Virus record (IMG/VR): IMGVR_UViG_3300013128_000025
Coordinates: 1-28,963 of that record
Source: a virus
DNA length: 28,963 nucleotides
Reading direction: 5' to 3' (one strand)
Shown here: positions 1 to 6,432 of the stretch, piece after piece
Position numbering within the stretch: the stretch's first letter is position 1
Layout of the letters: each line of letters starts with the position of its first letter
Program-made: the position numbers and the translations under genes
The notes under the pieces: generated by a model
What the model was told of the DNA's origin: nothing
Database searches by the model: none
What the model saw: the letters and a program-made list of their open reading frames with translations, nothing else

Positions 1-231
1 GTAAATGAATATTTAATTTCTAAAGAAACGGATTTTACTCTCACATATCATTCATTTTTGTTACAAAAATATAATAATTTTTTTACAAAATTAATAACAT
101 GTCCATTTTGTCTTAACTTTTGGTTAATTTTTATAGGAAAATTTATTTTTAATTATTCATTGATTGAAATTCCTACTATTTATGTAACATCGTTGATTAT
201 ATACTTTATATTCAATAAGTTATCGCCATGA
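1..231 (+). CDS. Small membrane protein with CPFC motif (partial, DUF1360-like)
   Basis: The reading frame is open from the first base of the window and stops with TGA at 229-231, so the 5' end lies outside. The visible 76 residues contain the motif CPFCLNFW followed by two hydrophobic segments (about residues 44-56 and 60-72). A CPxCxxFW motif next to membrane segments is typical of the small DUF1360-type proteins found in many phages, whose function is unknown. The stop overlaps the next start as ATGA, which supports translation of both frames. I infer a small membrane-associated protein. The family assignment rests on the motif only. Confidence 0.55.
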   Translation, partial: VNEYLISKETDFTLTYHSFLLQKYNNFFTKLITCPFCLNFWLIFIGKFIFNYSLIEIPTIYVTSLIIYFIFNKLSP

Positions 232-518
232 AAATAAATAATATAAGTGAATTTTACAATTACATTAAATCAAAAGAAACATTGTCATCAAACTCAAATT
301 TGATACAAATATGTGCTTGTGTAGACCAATTCAAAAACATTTGCAGTTGTAAAGCAAAAGAAAAAGGTCAAAAATTGTTTGAATGTAATAACAAATATGC
401 TGATATTATTAGAAATTTAGACCAAGAATCTATCAACAAATTAATAGATTCTACCCAAGACAGAATTATAGAGTTTTATGACAACTCTTTATTCATAAGA
501 ACTATTTCAATAGAGTAG
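228..518 (+). CDS. Hypothetical 96-residue protein
   Basis: I do not recognise this protein. It starts at the ATG that overlaps the previous stop (ATGA) and is probably translationally coupled to it. It has five cysteines; four lie close together within about residues 29-42 (CAC, then CSC) and the fifth at about residue 53. This could be a small metal-binding or disulfide cluster. The rest is charged and probably helical. Its end overlaps the convergent dNMP kinase gene by 17 bases. Together with the upstream partial gene it forms a short rightward unit against the dominant leftward direction of the window. Confidence 0.6.
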   Translation: MKINNISEFYNYIKSKETLSSNSNLIQICACVDQFKNICSCKAKEKGQKLFECNNKYADIIRNLDQESINKLIDSTQDRIIEFYDNSLFIRTISIE

Positions 519-1152
519 TCAAACACTCTTCTACAATAGCATTTAATTTAGGATTATTAATCAATTGGTCTTTATTACCATCCGACATAATCTGTTCCCA
601 TTCTAATTTATAGTCAGCAATAAATCTAATCTTAGGGTCATTTAACGCTTCAGGTTGATTAGGAGCCTCATTATATATTTTCTTACTATTATCATTTACT
701 CTATAATGTCTACCATCAGTAGGAAATCCATAAGTATACTTACTTATATGCACTAATTTACCATTCAATTCTTTCTTCAACCAAAATACTTCATCTCCAG
801 AGTATTCTACATATCGAATATCACTGATAAAGTTTATATCATTAGTGTCTTTCTTCAACTCTTCATGCAAGAGTCCTGTCCAATATCTACCTTCAGTTTG
901 TTTTCTTTTAACACAACCATACCATACTAACATCTCTCTAAATAGATTTTTGTCTTCCGTTTTTTCACTAAAAACACTTAATCCTAACTTTTCTTGAATA
1001 AATGGGTCACAATCCTTTTTTAGGAAATACGCAAGAGCATATGTTTTTGATGTCAAATTAAACTTTTCCTTAAGAACCTTTTCTGCAATATCACAAAACA
1101 AGTTTTTACCACTTCTAGCAAATCCAGATACGCCTATATAAATTTTATTCAT
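502..1152 (-). CDS. Deoxynucleoside monophosphate kinase (T4 gp1-like)
   Basis: The 216-residue protein opens with a beta strand and a P-loop, GFARSGKN at residues 10-17, matching the GVKRSGKD type of loop in T4 gene 1 dNMP kinase. Such kinases phosphorylate dNMPs, including modified ones, for phage DNA synthesis. A segment with SDIRYVEY near residue 110 resembles the substrate-side strand of the family (inference). The usual Ser/Thr after the P-loop lysine is Asn here, as variation at this place is known in the phage family. The start overlaps the upstream clamp-loader-like gene by 8 bases. It fits with ribonucleotide reductase elsewhere in the window as part of dNTP supply. Family-level call is fairly sure; the exact substrate is not. 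Confidence 0.72.
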   Translation of the reverse strand: MNKIYIGVSGFARSGKNLFCDIAEKVLKEKFNLTSKTYALAYFLKKDCDPFIQEKLGLSVFSEKTEDKNLFREMLVWYGCVKRKQTEGRYWTGLLHEELKKDTNDINFISDIRYVEYSGDEVFWLKKELNGKLVHISKYTYGFPTDGRHYRVNDNSKKIYNEAPNQPEALNDPKIRFIADYKLEWEQIMSDGNKDQLINNPKLNAIVEECLTTLLK

Positions 1153-1672
1153 TTTCGATTAACCCTTCTATTTCTTTGTCTGATTTACCATATTGTTTAC
1201 ATATATCAATCAGATTGTTAATTCCTTCTTCCGTCTTGAAAAAAGTTACACAATAACTATAAGCTTCATCTTTACTAACCTCAAATTTATTTACAACCAG
1301 TTCAATTAACTCTTTATTAAACTTTACTTTATTAGGTTTAATCCATTTACAAAATCTACGTTCATGAGGTACCAAATCACACAATACTGTATAAAGATGT
1401 TTTTCTGGAAGAATATCAAAATACTTAGATACAAATGCAATCTCTTCAATAATTGATTTATCCATACTCAATCCCATTAATAGTGTATACTTATTAAAAG
1501 ACTTAATATCAGCAGAACTAAGTGTATCAAAATACTTAGGATTCTTAATTTCTCGTATTTGAGTTATATGGTCAAATAAAGATTTAGTCTTTGTTAAGGT
1601 TTGACTCTCGTCGTTCAATAGAACTGAGTCTTTCTTGGAAGGAGGGGATTTTTGCTTTTTGGGTCTTCCCAT
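1145..1672 (-). CDS. Probable clamp-loader small subunit (gp62-like)
   Basis: The 175-residue protein has a basic, disordered N-terminus (MGRPKKQK..., residues 1-30) followed by a helical body. The stretch VPHERRFCKWIK at about residues 101-112, preceded by LYTVLCDL, resembles the T4 gp62 segment with VPRGKRYGKWAK in the same relative place, and the length is close to the 187 residues of T4 gp62. In T4, gp62 is the single small subunit of the gp44/62 clamp loader that loads the gp45 sliding clamp. The large subunit and clamp are not in this window. The N-terminus overlaps the preceding membrane-protein gene by 89 bases in another frame. The call comes from local motif similarity, so it is moderate. 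Confidence 0.5.
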   Translation of the reverse strand: MGRPKKQKSPPSKKDSVLLNDESQTLTKTKSLFDHITQIREIKNPKYFDTLSSADIKSFNKYTLLMGLSMDKSIIEEIAFVSKYFDILPEKHLYTVLCDLVPHERRFCKWIKPNKVKFNKELIELVVNKFEVSKDEAYSYCVTFFKTEEGINNLIDICKQYGKSDKEIEGLIENE

Positions 1673-1964
1673 AAATATTATTAATTCTGGTTCTTAATGT
1701 ATTGATTACTGTAAGAATAGTCTGTTGATTATGATACACAGTATTTAAATCTTTTACAACCTTTTCTTTGTCTTCAATAGACTTTTTCTTATTGTTCTCT
1801 ATCAAAGTAAGAATTGTATTTTTATACTCTTCTACTTTAGTTGTCAAATAAAAAGAATATAACGCCAACCACAATACAGCGAATGGCGTTATATTCTGAA
1901 ACTTAATAGATAATGAAAATAATACTACACTAGTTATTAATGCAATTATTGATTTAATCTTCAT
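1584..1964 (-). CDS. Membrane protein with coiled coil, unknown function
   Basis: The 126-residue protein has two hydrophobic segments near the N-terminus (about residues 5-19 and 26-42) followed by a charged, probably coiled-coil region rich in Lys, Glu and Asn (45-120). No family was recognised. The start overlaps the stop of the 48-residue gene upstream by 11 bases. The last 29 codons overlap the start of the clamp-loader-like gene in a different frame; both frames have normal-looking composition there. Topology resembles small phage membrane proteins with one soluble arm. No lysis function is claimed. Confidence 0.6.
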   Translation of the reverse strand: MKIKSIIALITSVVLFSLSIKFQNITPFAVLWLALYSFYLTTKVEEYKNTILTLIENNKKKSIEDKEKVVKDLNTVYHNQQTILTVINTLRTRINNIYGKTQKAKIPSFQERLSSIERRESNLNKD

Positions 1965-2100
1965 TATCTATCTCATCCAAGTAATTTCTTACTTTTCCTC
2001 CTTTATTTAAATATGGATTATTTAATTTAGACAATTTTTTATTTTTAACCTTAGAACTTTTTTTCCTAAAGTCATTTTCTCTTCTAAATGTTTTTCCCAT
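1954..2100 (-). CDS. Small basic protein, 48 residues
   Basis: A short frame starts with ATG at 2100 and stops with TAA at 1954, giving a protein that begins MGKTFRRENDFRKKSS and ends in acidic YLDEIDNED. It is strongly basic over residues 5-28. It fills what would otherwise be a 150-base gap. Its stop overlaps the start of the next gene by 11 bases, as many real gene pairs in this window do. Small basic proteins with an MGKTFRR-like start occur in T4-like phages, but I cannot assign a function. Confidence 0.55.
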   Translation of the reverse strand: MGKTFRRENDFRKKSSKVKNKKLSKLNNPYLNKGGKVRNYLDEIDNED

Positions 2101-2114
2101 ATCTAATTATGTAA

Positions 2115-2324
2115 TTACTTTACACGGGAGGCAGTAGCAAGAACCTTGCGTAGTGCCTTAACTTGACGACCATTTAGGTCAATACGAGTCTTACCAGCAC
2201 GAAGAGTCAAACGAGTACCAGCTCGCTTGGTCCCAGCAAATGGGTAAGAGATGAATGTTTCTAGACTAGCAGCATTTTCATAAACGAAATTGGTCTGCTT
2301 TTTGTTGTTTTTACGAATAATCAT
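2115..2324 (-). CDS. Small basic protein, well expressed, unknown function
   Basis: The 69-residue protein is rich in Arg, Lys, Ala and Thr. Its second half, with the segments GTKRAGTRLTLRAGKTRIDL and GRQVKALRKVL, looks like a compact beta/helix nucleic-acid-binding fold, which is an inference. Base composition is visibly richer in G and C than the neighbours and codon choice is less AT-driven, a pattern shared with the gene at 5971-6348. It is first in a leftward unit behind a strong promoter at 2387-2415 and a leader hairpin. This suggests high expression. No known family is recognised. Confidence 0.65.
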   Translation of the reverse strand: MIIRKNNKKQTNFVYENAASLETFISYPFAGTKRAGTRLTLRAGKTRIDLNGRQVKALRKVLATASRVK

Positions 2325-2360
2325 AACTTTATTTTTATTTATTTCTTTCTTTTATATTTC

Positions 2361-2415
2361 GTTAGCTTCATTACTAACTTGAAGTAACTTTACACTATGT
2401 CAGTAGAAGTGTCAA
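2361..2415 (-). promoter_or_regulatory. Sigma-70-type promoter with leader hairpin
   Basis: Reading leftward, TTGACA (2410-2415) is followed after exactly 17 bases by TAAAGT (2387-2392). Eight bases further on, a GTTAG/CTAAC stem with an 8-base loop (2361-2378) would sit at the very 5' end of the transcript. The unit drives the small basic gene starting at 2324 with a leader of about 55 bases. The same design is found in front of the gene at 5971-6348. Confidence 0.6.
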
Positions 2416-2471
2416 AAACTTTATTAATTATATTTTGAATATTTAATCCAGTTTATGATAATTATTATTAT

Positions 2472-3149
2472 ATGAAAAATAAAAAAATTGGAATTTACTA
2501 TATTAAATCTAAAACAAAAAACAAGTATTACATTGGAAAAAGTGTAGACTTGAATCGTAGAAAAATAAGACACTATTCGGAACTTAGGACAAATTCACAC
2601 TTCAACCTCAAATTACAACGACATTATATAAAATATGGAGAATCGGATTTAGAATGGGGAATTTTAAAAGAAATACATATAAATTCAAATAATAGAGAAA
2701 ATGTAAAAATAGAATTAGGTGAATTAGAAAAAGAATATATAACCAAATACGATTCTTATCATAATGGGTTTAATTTTACAAAAGGAGGAGATGGATTAAA
2801 AGGATGTGGTAGAAAATTTTCATTACAAAACAAACATACTAATGTAATCAAAAAATTTAATAGTTTTGCCGAAGCAGCTGATTTTATAGGATGTTCAAGT
2901 GTAAGTTCAGTTCATGCACTTATTAGTAAAAAATGTAATTCCTGTAAAGGATGGTATAGAGTAAATGATATAAGAGAATCACATACCGGAAAATATAGTG
3001 TAAAGTTCACTCTATACCACGATTTACACGGGACTTATACAGGCAATAAAATATCAGAATTCAGAAGAAAATTTAATGTTAATTCGGATATTTCCTCGTT
3101 AATAAAAGGTAAATTAAAAACTTGCGGTGGATGGAGAACTACACCTTAA
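2472..3149 (+). CDS. Free-standing GIY-YIG homing endonuclease
   Basis: The 225-residue protein begins with the GIY-YIG nuclease core: GIYYI at residues 7-11 and YYIGKS at 19-24, then the catalytic-type arginine in LNRRKIRH, and later the conserved glycine-rich FTKGGDG. After residue 120 come two DNA-binding repeats of the NUMOD1/IENR1 type: one with FNSFAEAADFIGCS and CKGWYRV, and a second ending in CGGWRTT. It stands alone on the plus strand, opposite to its neighbours, and its last 11 bases overlap the end of the convergent UV endonuclease gene. No intron or intein is visible around it, so it is a free-standing mobile gene. Confidence 0.85.
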   Translation: MKNKKIGIYYIKSKTKNKYYIGKSVDLNRRKIRHYSELRTNSHFNLKLQRHYIKYGESDLEWGILKEIHINSNNRENVKIELGELEKEYITKYDSYHNGFNFTKGGDGLKGCGRKFSLQNKHTNVIKKFNSFAEAADFIGCSSVSSVHALISKKCNSCKGWYRVNDIRESHTGKYSVKFTLYHDLHGTYTGNKISEFRRKFNVNSDISSLIKGKLKTCGGWRTTP

Positions 3150-4050
3150 ATTCAGTTTGAAATTTTTCAATGGCATAGTCTTTTGCTTTAAATTCAAATT
3201 CTACATCAACATCATTTTCAAATAATTCTTTGTGTAAAGTATAAACATAATCTGAATGTGCTCTGTCTGTAACACTAGATTTTCCATTACTATAATGAAA
3301 TAACGGTTTATATTTACCCCAAGTTTCCATACACATTAAAATAGCTTTTTCAGGAGAAATATTTTCGGGATTATTCAATCTAAAATGATGTGAATCATAA
3401 GTAATAGGTATTCCTGTTTTCTGATAAATTAAGTCATAAAGTTTAATTAAACCCCAACTGTTGGGTTTATCTTCTAATTCAAGTACCAGTCGGTTCTTCA
3501 CATTGTGAGGAAGTGACTTATATACATCAATAAACCTAGATGCAATATCTTTAGTATTACCTTTATAACAGTTCATATGAATATTCATAGGAGCATCATA
3601 TGATTGTGGCAAACCGAATAAATCCATGATAGTAGCATGATTTTGTAATTCAACGATTGATTTTTCTACTACAGATTGTGTTGCACTCGCAGGTACAACA
3701 AATTGGTCAGGATGTGTACTACACCGTAAATTGTTTTTCTTGATGATTTCCGCACCTCGTTTGAACTCTGCATAGATTCGGTCTTTGTCAGGAAGAACAT
3801 CAAATGATAAATTTGCTTCGGGTAATGTAGCCAAAGGAAACAAATCACTACTAATACGATAGTTCCAACCTCGTTTGGAACAAAAATCAAAGGTATTTAC
3901 TGTAACATGGACATTATTCAATGTTCGTTGAGAAACATTAGATAAAGCATTTTTTCGTTCCAATGCCAAGAATCTAGTCTTGGTCATAGTATTTGCTTTG
4001 AAACCTTGTTCTTGAAGTTGGAGAGAGATGCAACACAATGATTTTTTCAT
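3139..4050 (-). CDS. UV-damage DNA endonuclease (UvdE/UvsE family)
   Basis: The 303-residue protein matches the TIM-barrel UV damage endonucleases, which nick DNA 5' of pyrimidine dimers with the help of divalent metals. Visible motifs are HPDQF (113-117), H138 in LQNHA, IHMN (157-160), LELEDK (190-195) and DSHHF (219-223). Spacing of these His, Glu and Asp residues fits the family's metal site, and the length is normal. A promoter lies so close upstream (4058-4086) that the transcript would have little or no leader. The gene is monocistronic and ends against the GIY-YIG gene. Its presence suggests a phage that carries its own dimer repair. Confidence 0.85.
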   Translation of the reverse strand: MKKSLCCISLQLQEQGFKANTMTKTRFLALERKNALSNVSQRTLNNVHVTVNTFDFCSKRGWNYRISSDLFPLATLPEANLSFDVLPDKDRIYAEFKRGAEIIKKNNLRCSTHPDQFVVPASATQSVVEKSIVELQNHATIMDLFGLPQSYDAPMNIHMNCYKGNTKDIASRFIDVYKSLPHNVKNRLVLELEDKPNSWGLIKLYDLIYQKTGIPITYDSHHFRLNNPENISPEKAILMCMETWGKYKPLFHYSNGKSSVTDRAHSDYVYTLHKELFENDVDVEFEFKAKDYAIEKFQTEFKV

Positions 4051-4057
4051 TGTTTAA

Positions 4058-4086
4058 ACTATACTATACAAATATAAAAATGTCAA
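4058..4086 (-). promoter_or_regulatory. Sigma-70-type promoter for the UV endonuclease gene
   Basis: On the minus strand TTGACA (4081-4086) and TATAGT (4058-4063) are separated by 17 bases. Only seven bases lie between the -10 box and the ATG at 4050, so a normal transcription start would fall at or next to the start codon and give a leaderless message. Confidence 0.6.
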
Positions 4087-4090
4087 GAAC

Positions 4091-4471
4091 TTAATAGTAA
4101 ACATATGGAATTGGACAAGGAGCGCATGTACTGTCAAACGGACAAGTATATCCTAAAAATTTCCAAGTTTTTTCTGTAGAACTACTGTTCTTAATCCAAG
4201 TAGCTTTTTTATTTATCCCACTGGTTAATAATCCACTTTTAGAATCTACAACCGATTTAAAATAACTAGACAGATTTGTAAATTCAGTATCGGTGTTTGT
4301 TTTATATAAAATATCTTTACCATCTTTAACTAAGATAGTACCAATGTCACCATCAAAAATTCCAGTAGGACTGTCATCGACATAAGTAGTATCAATTTGA
4401 TTCAATGAATTTGAAGCTAATTTATTGATAAACTTGGGAAATCTATTATCTTTTATAAAATTGACAGTCAT
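4091..4471 (-). CDS. Hypothetical 126-residue protein, possibly virion-associated
   Basis: I do not recognise this protein. It is rich in Thr, Ser, Asp and Asn with alternating hydrophobic residues, suggesting beta structure. The middle segment GIFDGDIGTILVKDGKDI looks like the short repeat-like strands found in phage fibre or neck proteins; that is an inference. The C-terminus is unusual, with three cysteines and prolines in CPFDSTCAPCPIPYVYY, which may be a disulfide-linked or metal-binding tail. It follows the DUF4338-like gene after 19 bases, in the same direction. Confidence 0.6.
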   Translation of the reverse strand: MTVNFIKDNRFPKFINKLASNSLNQIDTTYVDDSPTGIFDGDIGTILVKDGKDILYKTNTDTEFTNLSSYFKSVVDSKSGLLTSGINKKATWIKNSSSTEKTWKFLGYTCPFDSTCAPCPIPYVYY

Positions 4472-4490
4472 TTGTTATATAAATATATAA

Positions 4491-5672
4491 TTATCGTCCA
4501 ACTTCGTTAAAAAACTTTGATTTAGCTTCTTCATAAGTCATACCTATCATTTTGTTATAATACAGTATATCTGACTTTATATTACCCTCACCGTGAAGTT
4601 TTTTATATCTTTCTATAGCTTTTGGTTTCCACCAGTCCATAACACCACCAACATCTTTTTTAAACAATTCTTTTAACTTTAAATTCTTCTCAGTAATTTT
4701 GTTTTGTAAGAATTCTTTGGTATTTTCATAAAAACAACTATAATATACCCCACGTTCATATCCATGAGTATAATCACTAGCTTTAATTCCTAATGTCTGA
4801 AATATCATATTAATGACTCTGGTCTTGGCTCCTGTTACAGGTCCACTAACACCTTCCTTTTGAGTCATTGCTTTATTGTACTGGTCACTCTTATTATCTT
4901 TAATCCATTGATGCCATACATCATATACACTATCATCCGGTTTAATCATCATCTTACCAGTACTTGAACCACACTTATGCCACCACTTAAGACTATTATA
5001 CATACTATAACTACCATACAATGATGTAGTAGTCATACCAACCAATTCTTCGCCATATAAAGATTTCCATATTTCTCTGGTTTTGGCAGTAGTAATCAAC
5101 GCAGCTACTAACTTACCACCCAAGAAATTATATCCAAATGGTTGTGTACTCATAATACAACTACCAATAGCACTATGTACCAGTCTCTTATCCTTTAATT
5201 TATTATCAGCAGTCCACCCAATATAATTGTCTCTATCAGTAATAACAATTACATCACTAGATATACTTACTGCACCCAAATATCTAGGATTGTCTAAATT
5301 ACCATCTGTTATTAATAACTTAATGAATCTACCTGGCGTTTGAGCATACTCCATAGTATGACAAAATACTCGCAACATTAACCAATCTTGTTCATATAGA
5401 CTTCCTGGTTGTACATGTATAATTGTAGGATTCAATTGTTCTATTTCTTTAATAGTTAAATCCAAATTAGTTATATCCGTTGGTGTCCAAATCTTAGCTT
5501 TTACTACACTTGATTTATTTAGATAATTGGTATATGTCTGTACTTCAACCCATTTCTTATAAAAGGTTTGTTCTTCCGCAGACATACTTTTTAGATAATC
5601 TATATTCTTTATAAACTTAGATTTCTCTAAATCATATTCAAACTCACCAGCATCAAAAAATTCATTTCCCAT
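4491..5672 (-). CDS. DUF4338 / DruA-like protein
   Basis: The 393-residue protein has features of DUF4338, the family of DruA from the Druantia anti-phage locus: a segment reading RYLGAVSISSD, then RDNYIGWT (147-154), then an alpha/beta region containing WKSLYGEELVGM and TTSLYGSYSMY, then WWHKCGSSTGK. DruA's molecular activity is not established to my knowledge. The C-terminal 150 residues are charged and carry several aromatic residues (WHQWIKDN, GVYYSCFY, MDWWKP). The ATG at 5672 was chosen because an in-frame promoter-to-start distance from 5718-5746 is reasonable. A phage copy could be a decoy, an exclusion factor or a nucleic-acid enzyme; I cannot choose between them. Confidence 0.55.
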   Translation of the reverse strand: MGNEFFDAGEFEYDLEKSKFIKNIDYLKSMSAEEQTFYKKWVEVQTYTNYLNKSSVVKAKIWTPTDITNLDLTIKEIEQLNPTIIHVQPGSLYEQDWLMLRVFCHTMEYAQTPGRFIKLLITDGNLDNPRYLGAVSISSDVIVITDRDNYIGWTADNKLKDKRLVHSAIGSCIMSTQPFGYNFLGGKLVAALITTAKTREIWKSLYGEELVGMTTTSLYGSYSMYNSLKWWHKCGSSTGKMMIKPDDSVYDVWHQWIKDNKSDQYNKAMTQKEGVSGPVTGAKTRVINMIFQTLGIKASDYTHGYERGVYYSCFYENTKEFLQNKITEKNLKLKELFKKDVGGVMDWWKPKAIERYKKLHGEGNIKSDILYYNKMIGMTYEEAKSKFFNEVGR

Positions 5673-5685
5673 ATTTATATTTAGT

Positions 5686-5919
5686 ATGACATTTAAAAAA
5701 CCAGATCCAACCCAAAAAATATACCACTACATTGAAATAGATTCAACAACAATCGCTTTATATGATAGTTTAATGGATCAACCAATTTCATACGGAAGCA
5801 AAATTAAAATCCAAGTAGATATAAATAAATTACTTCCTAAAGACATAACTATCTATTATTATACCTTAAAACAATTAATAAAACTAAAACCAGTAAAACC
5901 ATATATAGGTAAAAAATAA
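5686..5919 (+). CDS. Hypothetical 77-residue protein
   Basis: This frame runs divergently from the DUF4338-like gene, with only 13 bases between the two starts. The protein is Lys-, Ile- and Tyr-rich and shows alternating hydrophobics that suggest a small beta-rich fold. No family is recognised. It ends exactly at the bidirectional terminator-like hairpin 5919-5952, which supports a real transcript end. Against it, a good minus-strand promoter lies inside the frame (5718-5746) and no promoter is evident in front of it. Confidence 0.45.
   Translation: MTFKKPDPTQKIYHYIEIDSTTIALYDSLMDQPISYGSKIKIQVDINKLLPKDITIYYYTLKQLIKLKPVKPYIGKK
5718..5746 (-). promoter_or_regulatory. Promoter for the DUF4338-like gene
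   Basis: On the minus strand TTGAAT (5741-5746) is followed after 17 bases by TATATT (5718-5723), with TG one base before the -10 box (extended -10). The leader to the ATG at 5672 would be about 40 bases. The site lies within the small plus-strand frame. Confidence 0.45.
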
Positions 5920-5952
5920 TGCCGTATGAATACATAAGTACCCATACAGCAT
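5911..5952 (-). terminator. Terminator between convergent genes
   Basis: The arms ATGCCGTATG (5919-5928) and CATACAGCAT (5943-5952) form a 10-base-pair stem, with one G-U pair when transcribed leftward. On the minus strand the stem is followed directly by a run ATTTTTT. It closes the leftward gene at 5971-6348; the stem would also form, without the T run, in the rightward transcript of 5686-5919. Confidence 0.65.
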
Positions 5953-5970
5953 TTAATGTATTATACTTAC

Positions 5971-6348
5971 TTAAGCAAGTACTTTGGTTGTAGTTGGTTC
6001 AACCTCAACATTTTCGTCAGTCTCAGTCTGAGCTTTTACATCAAGAACATTAACTGATTCATACTTGTCGTCAAGTACAACTCCAGCAGAACGAGCTGCG
6101 TAAATAGCTGCATCAGTTACAGGACTCATTGCAAAAGCAAGCTTTGGACGTCCTTTACCACCATGTACAGTTCCGATTTGAGTTATGATACCCTCATCAA
6201 GGGCATTCTTCAATCGAACCCGTAGAGTAATTGCAATAAAGTCTTTATTGAGATTAGTCAATTCACTTACACCAAAGTAAGTGTCATTTGATGGCCATGT
6301 TACGGTTAGGTTTGTCTTATTCTTACGGTCTGTCTTTTTGTTACTCAT
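5971..6348 (-). CDS. Probable winged-helix DNA-binding protein
   Basis: Of 125 residues, about 25-90 look like a winged helix: FGVSELTNL followed by a helix ALRVRLKNALDEG-like region, then strand IITQIGTV, a wing turn HGGKGRPKL and strand AFAMSP. Basic wing residues after GG are typical of DNA contact. The N-terminus is basic and the C-terminus (95-125) is acidic and probably disordered. GC content and codon choice are richer than most neighbours, as in the gene at 2115-2324, and the two share promoter design. It is a one-gene unit with its own promoter and terminator. I infer a strongly expressed regulator or DNA-binding protein; no family name is certain. Confidence 0.6.
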   Translation of the reverse strand: MSNKKTDRKNKTNLTVTWPSNDTYFGVSELTNLNKDFIAITLRVRLKNALDEGIITQIGTVHGGKGRPKLAFAMSPVTDAAIYAARSAGVVLDDKYESVNVLDVKAQTETDENVEVEPTTTKVLA

Positions 6349-6380
6349 ATATTTAGTTTTATGTTTTGTTTATGTTTACT

Positions 6381-6432
6381 GGTTGAACATCAACCTTGTA
6401 AATACTTTATATTATACCCTTTTAAATGTCAA
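6381..6432 (-). promoter_or_regulatory. Sigma-70-type promoter with leader hairpin
   Basis: TTGACA (6427-6432), a 17-base spacer and TAAAGT (6404-6409) read leftward. Eight bases later comes a perfect stem GGTTGA/TCAACC with a 3-base loop (6381-6395) at the predicted 5' end of the message for the winged-helix gene. The -35 box overlaps the stop codon of the VWA gene. Confidence 0.62.

Noticed and set aside
3669-3890. Nested 73-codon frame within the UV endonuclease gene
   Set aside because: Same strand but wrong frame within a gene whose motifs are intact throughout; no independent evidence.
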